A DNA stretch of 64,000 nucleotides, from positions 1 to 64,000 of the forward strand of contig JAHBVH010000018.1 in assembly GCA_019637645.1 (NCBI GenBank), written 5' to 3'. Position 1 is the stretch's first letter. Each line of letters begins with the position of its first letter. This document shows positions 1 through 9,281 of the stretch, in pieces. The notes beneath the pieces are model-generated. The model had not been told where the DNA came from, searched no databases, and saw nothing but the letters and a program-made list of their open reading frames with translations. The stretch comes from Caldilineaceae bacterium. GTDB taxonomy: Bacteria; Chloroflexota; Anaerolineae; Caldilineales; Caldilineaceae. The position numbers were made by a program, and so were the translations under genes.

Positions 1-1
1 G

Positions 2-1933
2 ATGAGTGGCAATGCCATTCGCCACGCAGCAGCCGAGGCCCGCCAGCTTTTACTCCAGTTGGCCCATGAAGAATTAGACGCCACTAGCGCGCCAGAAGCC
101 TTAGTTGTGCAAGATGGTACTGTCACCGACCCTGCCACAGGCCGCCAGACCAACTATTGGAAGCTTTTCGGTGGTCAACACTTTGGCCGCCCTGTGACGG
201 GAACCGTCCCGCCCAAAGCGTTCAAGGCCCATACCTTGGTTGGGCAGGCCGTACCCCGGCTGGATCTACCGGCCAAGGTAACGGGGTTGCCGAGCTTTGT
301 TCACGATCTGCGGCTACCTAGCATGGTCTATGGGCGCGTAGTACGGCCACCAGCCTACGCGGCACAGCTCATCGCCGTCGATGAAGCCAGCGTACGCCAG
401 CTACCTGGTCTCCTGGCGGTGGTACGCGATGGCTCCTTTTTGGGCGTGATTGCCGAACGGGAAGAGCAAGCCATTGCCGCGAGTGCTGCCCTACAGGCCG
501 CTGCTGTTTGGGACAACCCCACACAGTTACCCCAGCCCGATCAACTCTATGCTCATCTGCTCAGCCAGCCAACCCAGTCGCAACTGGTGGTCGATGGTGC
601 GCTTACCCAGGAGCCGATCCCAGCGATGGAGACGCCGCTCCAGGCGACGCATACGCACAACGCCACCTATTATCGCCCCTATCAAATGCACGCGTCCTTG
701 GGACCATCCGCCGCGGTTGCCCAGTGGGTCGATGGTAAGTTGACGGTTTGGAGCCACAGCCAGGGCGTCTACCCCTTGCGGGCCGCGCTGGCCCAGGTCC
801 TTAGGGTTGAGCCTGCTGCTATCCATGTCATTCACCAAGAAGGTGCCGGCTGTTACGGCCATAATGGGGCCGATGATGTGGCGCTTGATGCCGCGCTTTT
901 GGCACGCGCGATCCCTGGCCGCCCCCTCGCGCTCCAGTGGATGCGCGCCGATGAGCATGCCTGGGAACCCTATGGGCCAGCCATGGCCGTGCAACTCCAA
1001 GCCAGTCTGGACCAAGAAGGCACGGTCATCGCCTGGAACGAAGATATTTGGAGCTATCCCCACAGTGGGCGACCACGGCCCGGCACAGCGACAGTGGGGG
1101 AGCCATCGGGCTTGTTGGCGGCGTGGCATCTCGAGCAGCCATTCCCAGCACCCACCAACCGGATCATGGGAGGACGTCATTCGGGGAGCTTCCGCAATGG
1201 GGATCCGCGCTATGCATTCACCCAGCGGCGGGTGGTCAATCATCATGTTGACCAGAGCCCACTACGCACCTCTTCCCTGCGCAGCTTGGGCGCCTATGCG
1301 AATATCTTTGCCATTGAATCCTTTATGGATGAATTGGCCCTAGCCGCCGGGATCGATCCGGTTGCCTATCGCCTGCGCCATCTTGCAGATGAGCGCGCCA
1401 AGGCCGTGATTCAGGCGGCGGCCCACCAAGTGAACTGGCAACCGCGTCACCAGCCGGCGGGGACAGGCCGCGGTCGGGGCATTGCCTTCGCCCAATACAA
1501 GAATATTCAGTGCTATGCCGCGGTCGTGGTAGAGGTGACAGTAGATCGAGCCAGCGGGGTGATCCAGCTCGATCGAGCTGTCATTGCGGCGGACGCCGGG
1601 CAGATCGTCAACCCCGATGGCCTGAGCAATCAGTTAGAAGGAGGGTTTGTCCAAGCCGCCAGTTGGACCTTGTTAGAAGAAGTCGGCTTTGACCAGCATG
1701 GGATCACCAGCCGCGATTGGGAGAGCTACCCCATTTTGCGCTTTACGGCTGCCCCCGTCATTGAAACCGTGCTCCTGAACCGACCCGACCTGCCCTTTCT
1801 AGGCAGCGGTGAAGCGAGCCAAAATCCAACCCCAGCGGCCATTGCCAATGCGGTTTTCGATGCGATTGGCGTGCGGCTACGGCAGTTGCCATTGACGCCA
1901 GCCCGTGTCTGCGCGGCGCTAGTAGGCAAGTGA
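2..1933 (+). CDS. Molybdopterin-binding subunit of a xanthine dehydrogenase-family oxidoreductase (5' partial)
   Basis: Large molybdenum-cofactor subunit of the xanthine dehydrogenase / isoquinoline 1-oxidoreductase beta family, which hydroxylates aldehydes or heterocycles and passes electrons to a [2Fe-2S] partner. The visible 643 residues hold the middle and C-terminal cofactor-binding domains. They include LDLPAKVTG and the RVVRPP stretch near residues 88-116, the GAGCYGHNGADD cofactor loop near 280-292, and the C-terminal GSGEASQNPTP motif whose Glu matches the catalytic base of the family (GVGEP in xanthine dehydrogenase). Complete relatives are about 700-750 aa and start before this point, so the gene is cut by the window edge and the ATG at base 2 is probably internal. 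The Fe-S and FAD partners would lie upstream. The substrate cannot be told. Confidence 0.85.
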   Translation: MSGNAIRHAAAEARQLLLQLAHEELDATSAPEALVVQDGTVTDPATGRQTNYWKLFGGQHFGRPVTGTVPPKAFKAHTLVGQAVPRLDLPAKVTGLPSFVHDLRLPSMVYGRVVRPPAYAAQLIAVDEASVRQLPGLLAVVRDGSFLGVIAEREEQAIAASAALQAAAVWDNPTQLPQPDQLYAHLLSQPTQSQLVVDGALTQEPIPAMETPLQATHTHNATYYRPYQMHASLGPSAAVAQWVDGKLTVWSHSQGVYPLRAALAQVLRVEPAAIHVIHQEGAGCYGHNGADDVALDAALLARAIPGRPLALQWMRADEHAWEPYGPAMAVQLQASLDQEGTVIAWNEDIWSYPHSGRPRPGTATVGEPSGLLAAWHLEQPFPAPTNRIMGGRHSGSFRNGDPRYAFTQRRVVNHHVDQSPLRTSSLRSLGAYANIFAIESFMDELALAAGIDPVAYRLRHLADERAKAVIQAAAHQVNWQPRHQPAGTGRGRGIAFAQYKNIQCYAAVVVEVTVDRASGVIQLDRAVIAADAGQIVNPDGLSNQLEGGFVQAASWTLLEEVGFDQHGITSRDWESYPILRFTAAPVIETVLLNRPDLPFLGSGEASQNPTPAAIANAVFDAIGVRLRQLPLTPARVCAALVGK

Positions 1934-2066
1934 AACGGTCGCTGATAGTTGGTAGCACTGGGCGCTTTGCCGACGAAAGCACCAGCAGGTTTCCCAAAGC
2001 CGCCTGATCTCTGGCAAAATAGAGAACCAGTGCAAGTTTTACCCAGAACAAAAATAGGAACCGACT

Positions 2067-3056
2067 ATGCAAAAGTCAATGGATCGCAAATTACAGGCTA
2101 TCCGCGCCAATCCCCATAACAAGGAATTTATTATTTGCTATGCCGCCGATCCCGATATGGGAGCAGGGATCAATCCGCTGGTGGGGTTATACCCTTCGCT
2201 GCGCGCCTATCATGAAAGTTTGGCCGCGCTGATCGAGCAAGCCAAGCTCGATATCATGCTCACGTCGGTATCGGCCATGGATGTGCTGGCGCGGGAATGG
2301 CATGTGTTTGACCATTCACCCGTCACCCCTTCGATCCGTGCGAATGATGCGACGGACATTTGGAGCGGGCGCGGTTTTAGCTATGCCAAAGAGCCGTCGC
2401 GACCTTTCGCCACCACGACCATTGAAGAGGCCCAATTTGGCACGCTGCTGCCCAAACCAGGTCAACAACCCGATGTCAATCTCGGTCTCTATTCCCTGAC
2501 CTTTAACAATGACTTTGAATCAGACTGGTTTGCCTTGGAGCGGCTCAAAGCCTTTCGGGTGGAGGCCGTGCAGAAAGGGTTTCGCTACTTTATTGAGGTC
2601 TTTAATCCCAATGCACCTGTTAACCTTGCAGCAGAGGCCATTCCCCACTTTGTCAACGACGCGATTGCCCGGATGTTGGCAGGGATTCCCCAAGCCTCAC
2701 GCCCTGAATTTCTGAAGATTCCCTACAATGGGCCACGCGCCATGGAAGAGTTGGTCACCTACACCTCGACCATTGTCGGTATTTTGGGCGGCCCAGCCAG
2801 CACGACCTATGATTCTTATAAGTTGATTGCCGAGGCGAAGAAATATGGGGCACGGGTGGCGCTCTTTGGGCGGCGCATCAAAGACGCGGCCGATCCCTTG
2901 GCCTTTACTGAATTTTTGCGCGCCGTTGCCGACGAGGAGCTCACACCGGAGGAAGGCGTTAAAGCCTATCACGGGGCCTTACAGGCGGCTGGCATTCCAT
3001 CAAAGCGCTCGTTACAAGAAGATATGGTCTTACAAACGCCCACGCTCAAAGCGTAA
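2067..3056 (+). CDS. TIM-barrel aldolase-family protein (DeoC/LacD-like)
   Basis: A 329-aa cytosolic protein that reads as a class I aldolase-type TIM barrel. The C-terminal half shows LKIPYNGP (a lysine at the expected end of strand beta-6, possible Schiff-base residue), then GILGGPASTTYDSY and ARVALFGRRI, which resemble the phosphate-binding strands 7 and 8 of the DeoC/LacD and class I fructose-bisphosphate aldolase group. The N-terminus (ADPDMGAGINPL) is unlike the well-known members, so the substrate is open. The start at 2067 has AGGA about 9 bases upstream; a second ATG lies four codons further on. It stands alone and ends in a strong hairpin shared with the convergent rnc gene. Fold assignment is fairly sure, enzymatic role is inference. 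Confidence 0.6.
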   Translation: MQKSMDRKLQAIRANPHNKEFIICYAADPDMGAGINPLVGLYPSLRAYHESLAALIEQAKLDIMLTSVSAMDVLAREWHVFDHSPVTPSIRANDATDIWSGRGFSYAKEPSRPFATTTIEEAQFGTLLPKPGQQPDVNLGLYSLTFNNDFESDWFALERLKAFRVEAVQKGFRYFIEVFNPNAPVNLAAEAIPHFVNDAIARMLAGIPQASRPEFLKIPYNGPRAMEELVTYTSTIVGILGGPASTTYDSYKLIAEAKKYGARVALFGRRIKDAADPLAFTEFLRAVADEELTPEEGVKAYHGALQAAGIPSKRSLQEDMVLQTPTLKA

Positions 3057-3074
3057 GCGCTCAACATAGATAGA

Positions 3075-3119
3075 CGCCAAAGCGCGGTCAGGTTTTGCAG
3101 AGCTGACCGCGCTTTGGCG
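3075..3119. terminator. 17-bp perfect hairpin between convergent genes
   Basis: CGCCAAAGCGCGGTCAG at 3075-3091 pairs perfectly with CTGACCGCGCTTTGGCG at 3103-3119 around an 11-base loop. It sits between the ends of the aldolase-like gene (+) and rnc (-). There is no clear T tract on either side, so it may act as a bidirectional terminator or a 3'-end RNA stabiliser. Confidence 0.7.
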
Positions 3120-3132
3120 AGGTGCACAGGAA

Positions 3133-3888
3133 TTAGGGCGTCAGCCCAAAGCGGGCATCGAGTTCTGGGTCGGGGACGTACTCAGGGGCGGGCAAGCCTA
3201 GCTTGTGCAGGGCGCGGGCCGCGGCCGCTTGGGTAGCCTCTTGTTTACTACGGCCTTGCGCCACACCATAGGTTTCGCCAGCAATAGTCACTTGCATGAT
3301 AAAAGTCTTGGCATGGTCAGGGCCAAATTTTTCAAGCTCGCGGTAGCGCGGGGTTAGTCCTTTGTTGCTTTGTACCCATTCTTGCAGACGGCTTTTGGGA
3401 TCTTTTTCCAATGCATTCTGCTTCACCCGTTGCAACTCATTGCGCATAAGCGGCAGCACAAAGTTGCGCGAGGCATGAATCCCCTGATCGAGGTAGATGG
3501 AGCCCACAAGGGCCTCAAAGACCGCACAGAGCGTTGCGGGGCGCTCTCGTCCACCACTCTCCTCTTCGCCATGTCCAAGCCAAAGATAGGTGCCTAACTT
3601 TAACTGTTCAGCGAGGCGCGCCAAAGTTTCTTTGCGGACCAATGCGGCGCGCAAATTGGTTAGGGGCCCTTCGGGATAATTAGGATACTTTTCAAAGAGT
3701 TCCTCGCTGACAATAAAGGTAATGATGGCGTCGCCCAGAAATTCAAGCCGTTCATTATCTTGGAGCGTATGCGGTTCGGTAATCTCATTGAGATAGCTAC
3801 GATGCATAAACGCGCGTTGCAACAACTCTGGATCTTGAAAGACTAATTGTAACTCTTGCGCTAGCTTGCCAATTTTATCTCCGATCAT
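3133..3888 (-). CDS. rnc: Ribonuclease III
   Basis: Double-strand-specific endoribonuclease that processes rRNA precursors and structured mRNAs. The 251-aa protein has the family signature NERLEFLGDA at residues 45-54, with the metal-binding Glu and Asp, and the second catalytic Glu in FEALVGSIYLD near 124-134. A C-terminal double-stranded RNA-binding domain follows at about 163-232 (PKSRLQEWVQ ... GRSKQEATQAAAARAL). Length is slightly above the usual 220-235 aa because of a short tail after the dsRBD. The gene lies downstream of threonine synthase on the same strand, separated by about 290 bp that contain a large imperfect hairpin, so co-transcription is uncertain. All catalytic residues are present. 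Confidence 0.96.
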   Translation of the reverse strand: MIGDKIGKLAQELQLVFQDPELLQRAFMHRSYLNEITEPHTLQDNERLEFLGDAIITFIVSEELFEKYPNYPEGPLTNLRAALVRKETLARLAEQLKLGTYLWLGHGEEESGGRERPATLCAVFEALVGSIYLDQGIHASRNFVLPLMRNELQRVKQNALEKDPKSRLQEWVQSNKGLTPRYRELEKFGPDHAKTFIMQVTIAGETYGVAQGRSKQEATQAAAARALHKLGLPAPEYVPDPELDARFGLTP

Positions 3889-4016
3889 CTTGTTCTTCTC
3901 CTGTTAAACTTTTCGCATGACAAACGACAACAACTGCCGATCGCAATCCGTCTTTGGATTGGGATAACAGCAGGCGTCGCTGCATGCTTTGCTGGGTTTA
4001 TTGAGTTTGACGTCAA

Positions 4017-4083
4017 GATGACAGGATGACAAGATGACAAGATAAGGGGCGCGCCCATCTTGTCATCTTGTCAGCTTGTCATC
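4017..4083. repeat. Large inverted repeat made of GATGACAA direct repeats
   Basis: Arms 4017-4043 and 4057-4083 are complementary over 27 bases with two mismatches, and the loop contains the palindrome GGGCGCGCCC. Each arm is itself built of short direct repeats (GATGACA / GATGACAA). It lies between threonine synthase and rnc on their shared strand and probably forms a terminator or processing stem. The other bases of the 3889-4178 gap show nothing I can name. Confidence 0.65.
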
Positions 4084-4178
4084 CGAGACACGGTACTCCT
4101 TGCTTGGAAAGATAGACCTGTGCCGACGTTTTCCACACCTTTCTACTAGCCGAATCTGCCATCCACGCAAACGCGCCA

Positions 4179-5315
4179 TTAGATCTTGGGGGGATTTTTC
4201 AGGCCATGCCCGGTTAAAATGCCCACGACCTTTTCCGTTTCCCCAAATTCACCCGTCAATTGGTCAATCGCCACAGCCACCGTTGCACTGGTGGGCTCGA
4301 CAAAGATCCCGCGTTCCGCCAACTGTTGCTGAGTGGTCAGCACCTCTTCATCGCTGACGGCCACGACAGTTCCCTTGGATTGGCGAATGGCTTCAATCAA
4401 CGCTTGTCCACGGACGGGGTAGCTGATCGCAATCCCATCAGCGCTGATCCGTTCAATGCGTGGCCCCCCTTCGATTGTATCCGATTGATTGTGGAACGCA
4501 TCATAGATGGGCGTATAGGGCTCAGCTTGGACAGCCACGAGACGGGGCAGGCGATTGATCAAGCCGGAAGCCATGAGGTGCTGAAAGCCCCGATAAACGC
4601 CTAGCAATAAGCCCCCATGCCCAGCCGGTGCCACAACCCATTCCGGAACATTATTCCCCAACTGTTCCCAGATCTCCCAAGCGCAAGTCATCTGGCCTAA
4701 CAAAAAGGCTGGATGCCAAGCGTGCGACGCATAGACTGTCTCCCGCGAGTGTTGGGTCGCAGCTTCTGCGGCGCGCGTGGCTAGATCCCGCGGGCCAGGC
4801 ACTTCGACTAATTCACCGCCATAGACCGCGATCTGCGCTTTTTTCGGTTCTGGAGCGCTTGCAGGAACGTAGATGGTTGAGCGCAACCCGGCCCGTGCCG
4901 CATAGCAGGCAATACTCGCGCCGGCATTGCCACTGGAATCATCCACCAACCCTTCGGCACCTTGCCCAACAAACCAATTCACCATGACGCTAACGCCCCG
5001 ATCTTTGTAGCTTCCGGTGGGCATCCAGGCATCCATTTTCCAATGAACAGAACGGTTGGCCCAACGGTCGCTGATCAGGGGCGTCCACCCTTCGCCCAAA
5101 GTCACAGGGCGCTGTCCCGCCTTGAAGACAGGCAGCATCGCTGCATACCGCCAAAGTCCTTGCCGTTCTTCATCGATCCGGGCAGCGGAAAAAGTCGGGA
5201 TTTCGCGATATTCCAACGGTTGACCGCTGACCGGGCAACGGAGCGGGCTGAGTTCAGCTGTAATCTGAAAAGAACTACTCGGACAATACGCGATCAGCGG
5301 GCTACTCTTTGGCAT
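4179..5315 (-). CDS. thrC: Threonine synthase (PLP-dependent)
   Basis: Fold-type II PLP enzyme that converts O-phosphohomoserine to threonine. Counting from the ATG at 5315, the PLP lysine is K104 in PTGSYKDRG and the cofactor phosphate loop is SSGNAGAS at 127-134. LGEGWTPL near 73-80 is typical of threonine synthases, and the tail GHGLKNP is also characteristic of the family. The N-terminus keeps only one Cys ([12 protein letters not shown]) of the zinc-ribbon-like start seen in many relatives. The start is uncertain: in-frame alternatives are ATG at 5363 and TTG at 5387; I prefer 5315 because it gives a family-like N-terminus with GAGAG upstream. It is divergent from the thioredoxin gene. 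Threonine feeds isoleucine synthesis, which fits the neighbouring ilv genes. Confidence 0.85.
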   Translation of the reverse strand: MPKSSPLIAYCPSSSFQITAELSPLRCPVSGQPLEYREIPTFSAARIDEERQGLWRYAAMLPVFKAGQRPVTLGEGWTPLISDRWANRSVHWKMDAWMPTGSYKDRGVSVMVNWFVGQGAEGLVDDSSGNAGASIACYAARAGLRSTIYVPASAPEPKKAQIAVYGGELVEVPGPRDLATRAAEAATQHSRETVYASHAWHPAFLLGQMTCAWEIWEQLGNNVPEWVVAPAGHGGLLLGVYRGFQHLMASGLINRLPRLVAVQAEPYTPIYDAFHNQSDTIEGGPRIERISADGIAISYPVRGQALIEAIRQSKGTVVAVSDEEVLTTQQQLAERGIFVEPTSATVAVAIDQLTGEFGETEKVVGILTGHGLKNPPKI

Positions 5316-5618
5316 GAACCTATGTTTCTCTCGATCATCAATGGTTAGAAAATCCTGCGACATGCCCCTAAAGCATGAATAAAACAAAACTTTCTGAATA
5401 CGTCTGTAAGCTTAGCTGCACGGGTGGGAAGGATAGTGTATACTGGAATGTATTTCTTTCGCAATTACGCTACGCGCTCAGGCCAGTTAAATGATATACT
5501 GTGGACCACAGACAAATTGCCAACACAATGCTGACGCTGCACCAATCTCGCTATGGTATTGTAAAGGAAGCGAAGATCAGAAAGTGTTCGCAAAAGGTTG
5601 GAAAGGATAAAGCGTTTT

Positions 5619-6323
5619 ATGGCTATTGATACAGTTTTGCATACGAATGAACAAAGTGTCAACCGTGTGCTACAGACCGGGCTTCCCGTCATGTTAGCTT
5701 TTTGGAGCGCCCAGGCACCCTTAGCGGCTCCGTTGGAAAGTCAATTGAATCAAGCGGCAGCACGCTATGCGGGCAAGCTGTTGATCGCCAAAGTCGATAC
5801 GAGCGTGGAGCGCGGCTTGGTGGAGCGCTATGGCATACGCCAGACACCGGCGCTCGTTTTGCTGAAAAATAAAGGGATTGAAACGACGCTAGCGGGTGTG
5901 TTATCAACGCAACCGTTGGATGCATGGCTACACTATTTGGTCGAAGGCGGTAGCCGTCCAGCGCAACCCAACTCGGCGGCAGCCAACCCAACCCACAGCA
6001 GCGACAAACCCGTCACCTTGACCGATGCAAACTTTGACGAACTGATCAAGGGGGCGCAGCCGGTCTTGGTCGATTTTTGGGCGCCATGGTGTGGGCCTTG
6101 CCGGATGATCGCACCAACGGTGGAACAGCTGGCCCAAGAGTTCCAAGGGCGGGCCATTGTGGGTAAGCTCAACGTCGATGAAAATCCCCGCATTGCCCAA
6201 TCCTATCAGATCATGGGCATTCCGGCGCTCTATATCTTTAAGCAGGGCCGGGTGGTCGACAAACTTGTCGGTGTCCAACCGGCGGCGGTCTTACAGCAAC
6301 GACTCACCCGCCAACTGAATTAA
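5619..6323 (+). CDS. Tandem thioredoxin: inactive N-terminal domain plus active WCGPC domain
   Basis: A 234-aa cytosolic protein with two thioredoxin folds. The second (about 128-234) is a complete thioredoxin with FWAPWCGPCRMIAP at 153-166 and the cis-proline GIPALY. The first (about 1-110) aligns in the same way but has FWSAQAPLAAP at 28-38, so both redox cysteines are lost, while its cis-proline segment QTPALVLL is kept. A Pro/Ala/Ser linker joins them near 112-128. The ATG at 5619 follows GAAAGGA; a TTG seven codons upstream is possible. The degenerate domain is probably a structural or substrate-binding module, in the manner of CnoX-like (thioredoxin plus scaffold) proteins, which is inference. 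Confidence 0.88.
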   Translation: MAIDTVLHTNEQSVNRVLQTGLPVMLAFWSAQAPLAAPLESQLNQAAARYAGKLLIAKVDTSVERGLVERYGIRQTPALVLLKNKGIETTLAGVLSTQPLDAWLHYLVEGGSRPAQPNSAAANPTHSSDKPVTLTDANFDELIKGAQPVLVDFWAPWCGPCRMIAPTVEQLAQEFQGRAIVGKLNVDENPRIAQSYQIMGIPALYIFKQGRVVDKLVGVQPAAVLQQRLTRQLN

Positions 6324-6348
6324 GCGACAGGGGAGGAAGGAGCAGAGA

Positions 6349-6573
6349 ATGTTTGGAGAGATTGGACGTGTGTTGATGGGCCTTGGCCTAGCGCTCTTTC
6401 TGGTCGGGGTCTTGTTGACCTTTGCGGGGCGCATTCCAGGTTTGGGCCAGCTTCCTGGCGATCTCACTGTGGCGCGCGGCAACTTGCGCCTCTATGCCCC
6501 CTTTGGCACCATGATCGTCCTGAGCATTGTGCTCTCCCTCCTGTTAAATCTGATCACGCGCTTTTTTCGGTAG
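6349..6573 (+). CDS. DUF2905 small membrane protein
   Basis: A 74-aa protein with two hydrophobic segments, about residues 6-27 (VLMGLGLALFLVGVLLTFAG) and 50-70, flanking the loop GRIPGLGQLPGDLTV that is diagnostic for the DUF2905 family. The function of the family is not known. It begins 25 bases after the tandem thioredoxin stop with GGGGAGGAAGGAG upstream, so the two are probably co-transcribed. The length is normal for the family. Confidence 0.88.
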   Translation: MFGEIGRVLMGLGLALFLVGVLLTFAGRIPGLGQLPGDLTVARGNLRLYAPFGTMIVLSIVLSLLLNLITRFFR

Positions 6574-6625
6574 CCAAGCCATCGGTGGCCGCTCCAGAGG
6601 ATTCCCTCGATAAAGCCAGTGACCG

Positions 6626-6655
6626 TTGGATGGCGGGATCGAGCCGTGGTATAAT
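6626..6655 (+). promoter_or_regulatory. Candidate sigma-70 promoter of ftsY
   Basis: TTGGAT at 6626-6631, an 18-base spacer, and TATAAT at 6650-6655, preceded by TG at 6647-6648 (extended -10). It lies 45 bp before the ftsY start and after the DUF2905 stop. Confidence 0.55.
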
Positions 6656-6699
6656 CACAGCACATCATCGATAGATCAAGCAGGGGAGGAGCAGGACGC

Positions 6700-7653
6700 T
6701 TGTTTAGACGACTTTTTGGCAAAAAAGATGAAAAGACGCAAGATGAAGTAAAACTGGAAGAGAGCCTGCAAAAGACACGAGCCGGGGTCTTCAGTCGCAT
6801 CGCCACGATCTTTCAGGAAAACGAAATCACCGAAGAATTATGGGAAGAATTAGAAGAAAGTCTCCTCATTGGTGACGTGGGCATGACGGTAACCCAAGAG
6901 TTGGTCGAACGCACACGCCAACGCGTCCAGCTTGAAAATATCAAGGCCACGAGTAAAGCGTACTTAGTGCTCAAAGAAGAAATGGTACGCATTCTCCAGC
7001 CCAATGAGCCACTCCACATTGATGAACCCCGCCTCCTCACCGTGGTGCTGGTAGTTGGGGTGAATGGTTCCGGGAAGACGACCAGCATTGGCAAGATGGC
7101 TTATTGGTATAAGCAACGGGGACGCAAAGTCCTCTTGGGTGCCGCGGATACCTTCCGCGCGGCCGCTATCGATCAGTTGAAAATTTGGGGCGAACGGGCC
7201 AGTGTTGAGGTCATTGCCCATAATCCAGGGGCCGATCCTGGGGCGGTGATCTATGATGCGATTCGCGCCAGCCAGGAAAGCCGCAAGTCCGACCTGCTGC
7301 TGGTTGATACCGCTGGTCGATTACAGACCAAATTCAACTTGATGAAAGAGTTGGAAAAGATCAAAGCAGTCGCGGGGAAACAAGTGCACCGAGCCCCCCA
7401 TGAAGTGCTGTTAGTCTTGGACGCTTCGACCGGCCAAAATGCGATCGCCCAGGCCAAAGCCTTTGGGGAGAGTGCGGGCGTCACGGGCATTGTACTGACC
7501 AAGCTGGATGGTACGAGCAAAGGTGGTGCCGTCCTAAGTATTAAACGTGAACTCGGCGTGCCGGTTCGCTTTGTAGGCACGGGTGAGCGGATTGAGGATT
7601 TCGCCCTCTTTGATCCGGTGGCCTTTGTCGATGGCCTGCTTGGTGACGAGTAG
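6700..7653 (+). CDS. ftsY: Signal recognition particle receptor FtsY
   Basis: GTPase that docks SRP-ribosome complexes at the membrane. The 317-aa protein has the N domain (about 20-105) and a complete G domain: GVNGSGKT at 120-127, ADTFRAAA at 149-156, DTAGR at 203-207, TKLDG at 267-271 and the closing GTGERIEDF near 293-301. The acidic A domain of enterobacterial FtsY is absent, as is usual for short FtsY proteins; only a charged amphipathic start ([11 protein letters not shown]) is present for membrane contact. The start codon is TTG at 6700 with GGGGAGGAG upstream. prfB follows after about 115 bp. Confidence 0.95.
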   Translation: MFRRLFGKKDEKTQDEVKLEESLQKTRAGVFSRIATIFQENEITEELWEELEESLLIGDVGMTVTQELVERTRQRVQLENIKATSKAYLVLKEEMVRILQPNEPLHIDEPRLLTVVLVVGVNGSGKTTSIGKMAYWYKQRGRKVLLGAADTFRAAAIDQLKIWGERASVEVIAHNPGADPGAVIYDAIRASQESRKSDLLLVDTAGRLQTKFNLMKELEKIKAVAGKQVHRAPHEVLLVLDASTGQNAIAQAKAFGESAGVTGIVLTKLDGTSKGGAVLSIKRELGVPVRFVGTGERIEDFALFDPVAFVDGLLGDE

Positions 7654-7767
7654 GATCAAGATGAACCTAGCGATCTTTGCAGCGCTTGGCGGTTTGCGCC
7701 CCCGATGTCACCGTAAAGTATCGCCGTAAAGTATCGCCGTAGCGCATAACAGAAAGAGGAATGTGTC

Positions 7768-8866
7768 ATGAGTGAATTAGCAGCGCGGTTTTCGCAGCTC
7801 TTAGCGCGCGTCGATGTCATTCGGGGGCGTCTTTGACATTGCTGGGAAAGAAGAAAACTTACAAAGTCTAGAGGCGGAATCCCAACAGTCCGATTTCTGG
7901 AATGATCAACAAGCGGCCCAAAAGAAGATGCAAGAAGTGAGCACCTTGCGCGAGATGGTCGAAGTTTGGAACACGCTCCACCGTCGCATTACCGATGCGC
8001 AAGAACTTTACGCACTGGCCGAAGATGACCCGGCCCTGCTTACCGAGCTTGAACAAGAAGCCACCGCGTTGGAAACCGAACTAGAAGAACGCGAAACTGC
8101 GCTCGCCCTAAGCGGCGAACACGATGCCGATCCTGCCATTCTCAGCATTCACGCGGGCGCGGGTGGCACCGAAGCACAGGATTGGGCCCAAATGCTCCTG
8201 CGTATGTACCTACGGTGGGCCGAGCGACGCCGATTCAAAACCTCGATCACCGATATGACAGAAGGGGAAGAAGCAGGCATCAAAAGCGTCACCATCGAGG
8301 TGAATGGCGCTTATGCCTATGGCTATCTCAAAGCGGAACGGGGCACCCACCGGCTGGTGCGCCTCAGCCCTTTCGATTCAAACAATCGCCGCCATACCAG
8401 CTTTGCCAAAGTCGAAGTCATGCCCGTCATCGACGAAGATATTGAAGTCGAGATCAATCCTAACGATATTGAAATCGAAGTCTTTTTGAGCAGTGGTGCG
8501 GGCGGCCAAAATGTGCAGAAAAACCAGACCGCCGTACGCATTCGCCACCTGCCCACGGGCATTATTGTCACTTCGCAGAATGAGCGCAGCCAAGGCCAAA
8601 ATCGGGAAATGGCGATGAAGGTCCTACGCGGGAAGCTCTATGAAATTGAGCAGGAAAAGCTCTTTGCGGAAAAGGCGCGCCTCAAAGGCCAGAATGTCGA
8701 TGCCAACTTTGGTAGCCAAATCCGCAGCTATGTCCTCCACCCCTACCAGATGGTCAAAGACCTCCGCACGGATGTGGAAACAGGTAATACCACGGCTGTC
8801 CTCGATGGCGAAATTGATATGTTCATTGAAGCCTGGCTTAAACAACAGGTCGGTGAGTTAGGATGA
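7768..8866 (+). CDS. prfB: Peptide chain release factor 2, expressed by programmed +1 frameshift
   Basis: Class I release factor that reads UAA and UGA. Translation starts at the ATG at 7768 (AGAAAGAGGA upstream), reads 22 codons, meets an in-frame TGA at 7834-7836, and must shift +1 to continue with Asp at 7835. The joined product is 365 aa, the normal length for RF2. In joined numbering the stop-recognition tripeptide SPF is at about 200-202 and the peptidyl-hydrolysis motif GGQ at about 245-247 (SSGAGGQNVQKN). Reading the coding region only from 7814, as a simple ORF call would, misses the true N-terminus. The frameshift makes RF2 synthesis self-regulated by RF2 activity at UGA. Confidence 0.96.
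7823..7837 (+). promoter_or_regulatory. RF2 programmed frameshift site
   Basis: GGGGG (7823-7827, Shine-Dalgarno-like stimulator), three bases, then CTT TGA C (7831-7837). This matches the conserved bacterial RF2 recoding site, including the stimulator spacing and the C after the stop codon. Slippage of the CTT-decoding tRNA puts GAC (Asp) in frame. Confidence 0.95.
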
Positions 8867-8923
8867 TAGTGGGCAGAGGACAGAAGGCAGAGGACGGCTC
8901 GACTGAGCGTTCGACTGAGTTCA

Positions 8924-8982
8924 CGCCGAAGACAGAAGGCAGAAGGCAGCTTCTAAATTCGCTTTGCTGTCTTCTGTCGGCG
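8924..8982. repeat. Imperfect hairpin after prfB
   Basis: CGCCGA-AGA-CAGAAG (8924-8938) is complementary to CTTCTGTCGGCG (8971-8982) with a three-base bulge. The region before and between the arms is made of GACAGAAGGCAGAGG-type direct repeats. Likely terminator or processing stem of prfB. Confidence 0.45.
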
Positions 8983-9024
8983 AAGCGGGGTTCGGTGAAT
9001 TTTTTCACTTGCCCTTTTCAGTAG

Positions 9025-9053
9025 TTGACAACAAACTTTACCTCCGCTATACT
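9025..9053 (+). promoter_or_regulatory. Consensus sigma-70 promoter of the ilv operon
   Basis: A perfect -35 TTGACA (9025-9030), an exact 17-base spacer, and -10 TATACT (9048-9053). Transcription would start near 9060, giving a leader of about 450 bases before ilvB that contains a Leu/Val/Ile-rich peptide and a terminator. Confidence 0.8.
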
Positions 9054-9115
9054 TGCATGGTATGATGTGCAGAATGCAATATAAGCTTTGTACAAATTGC
9101 CCTATGTAGGAAATT

Positions 9116-9241
9116 ATGAATAATTTTGCGCTTCTCTCAACCATCTCTGTTGCTGTTAGCGGTATCGTACGCATTCTTAGCGAGCTTCTGGTCGTAGTAC
9201 TTATTCGCCAGAAGCTATACTTGGTTGGAGAAGAGGCATAG
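9116..9241 (+). CDS. Branched-chain amino-acid-rich leader peptide (attenuator)
   Basis: A 41-codon ORF with ATG at 9116 and TAG at 9239-9241, preceded by TAGGAAATT. Nineteen of 41 residues are Leu, Ile or Val. They include the run LLVVVLI (codons 24-30, bases 9185-9205) and further clusters at LL (6-7), IV (17-18), IL (20-21) and LYLV. It has no similarity to a functional protein and lies between a consensus promoter and a terminator upstream of ilvB, so its role is to report charging of leucyl-, valyl- and isoleucyl-tRNA. It plays the part of ilvL/ivbL of enteric bacteria but is not recognisably homologous to them. Absent from simple gene lists because of its size. Confidence 0.82.
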   Translation: MNNFALLSTISVAVSGIVRILSELLVVVLIRQKLYLVGEEA

Positions 9242-9281
9242 ATCTAAGTGCCTTTTTGGTCACCGCAGACCCTTCCCAACC
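9223..9281 (+). promoter_or_regulatory. Antiterminator pairing of the ilv leader
   Basis: GGTTGG at 9223-9228 pairs with CCAACC at 9276-9281, GAAG at 9230-9233 with CTTC at 9272-9275, and GG at 9235-9236 with CC at 9270-9271, leaving two bulged A residues. This uses the 5' arm and loop of the terminator (9269-9281), so the two structures exclude each other. The upstream strand overlaps the last codons of the leader peptide: a ribosome at the stop codon would cover it, while one stalled in LLVVVLI would leave it free. Confidence 0.72.

Noticed and set aside
527..1246. Long minus-strand ORF (239 codons) inside the molybdopterin oxidoreductase gene
   Set aside because: It is antisense to a clearly conserved coding region, has no recognisable domain, and follows from the base composition of the real gene.
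7814..8866. Reading prfB as a separate gene from an ATG at 7814
   Set aside because: The upstream 22 codons and the CTT-TGA-C slip site show that the true start is 7768 with a +1 shift; 7814 lies in the pre-shift segment.
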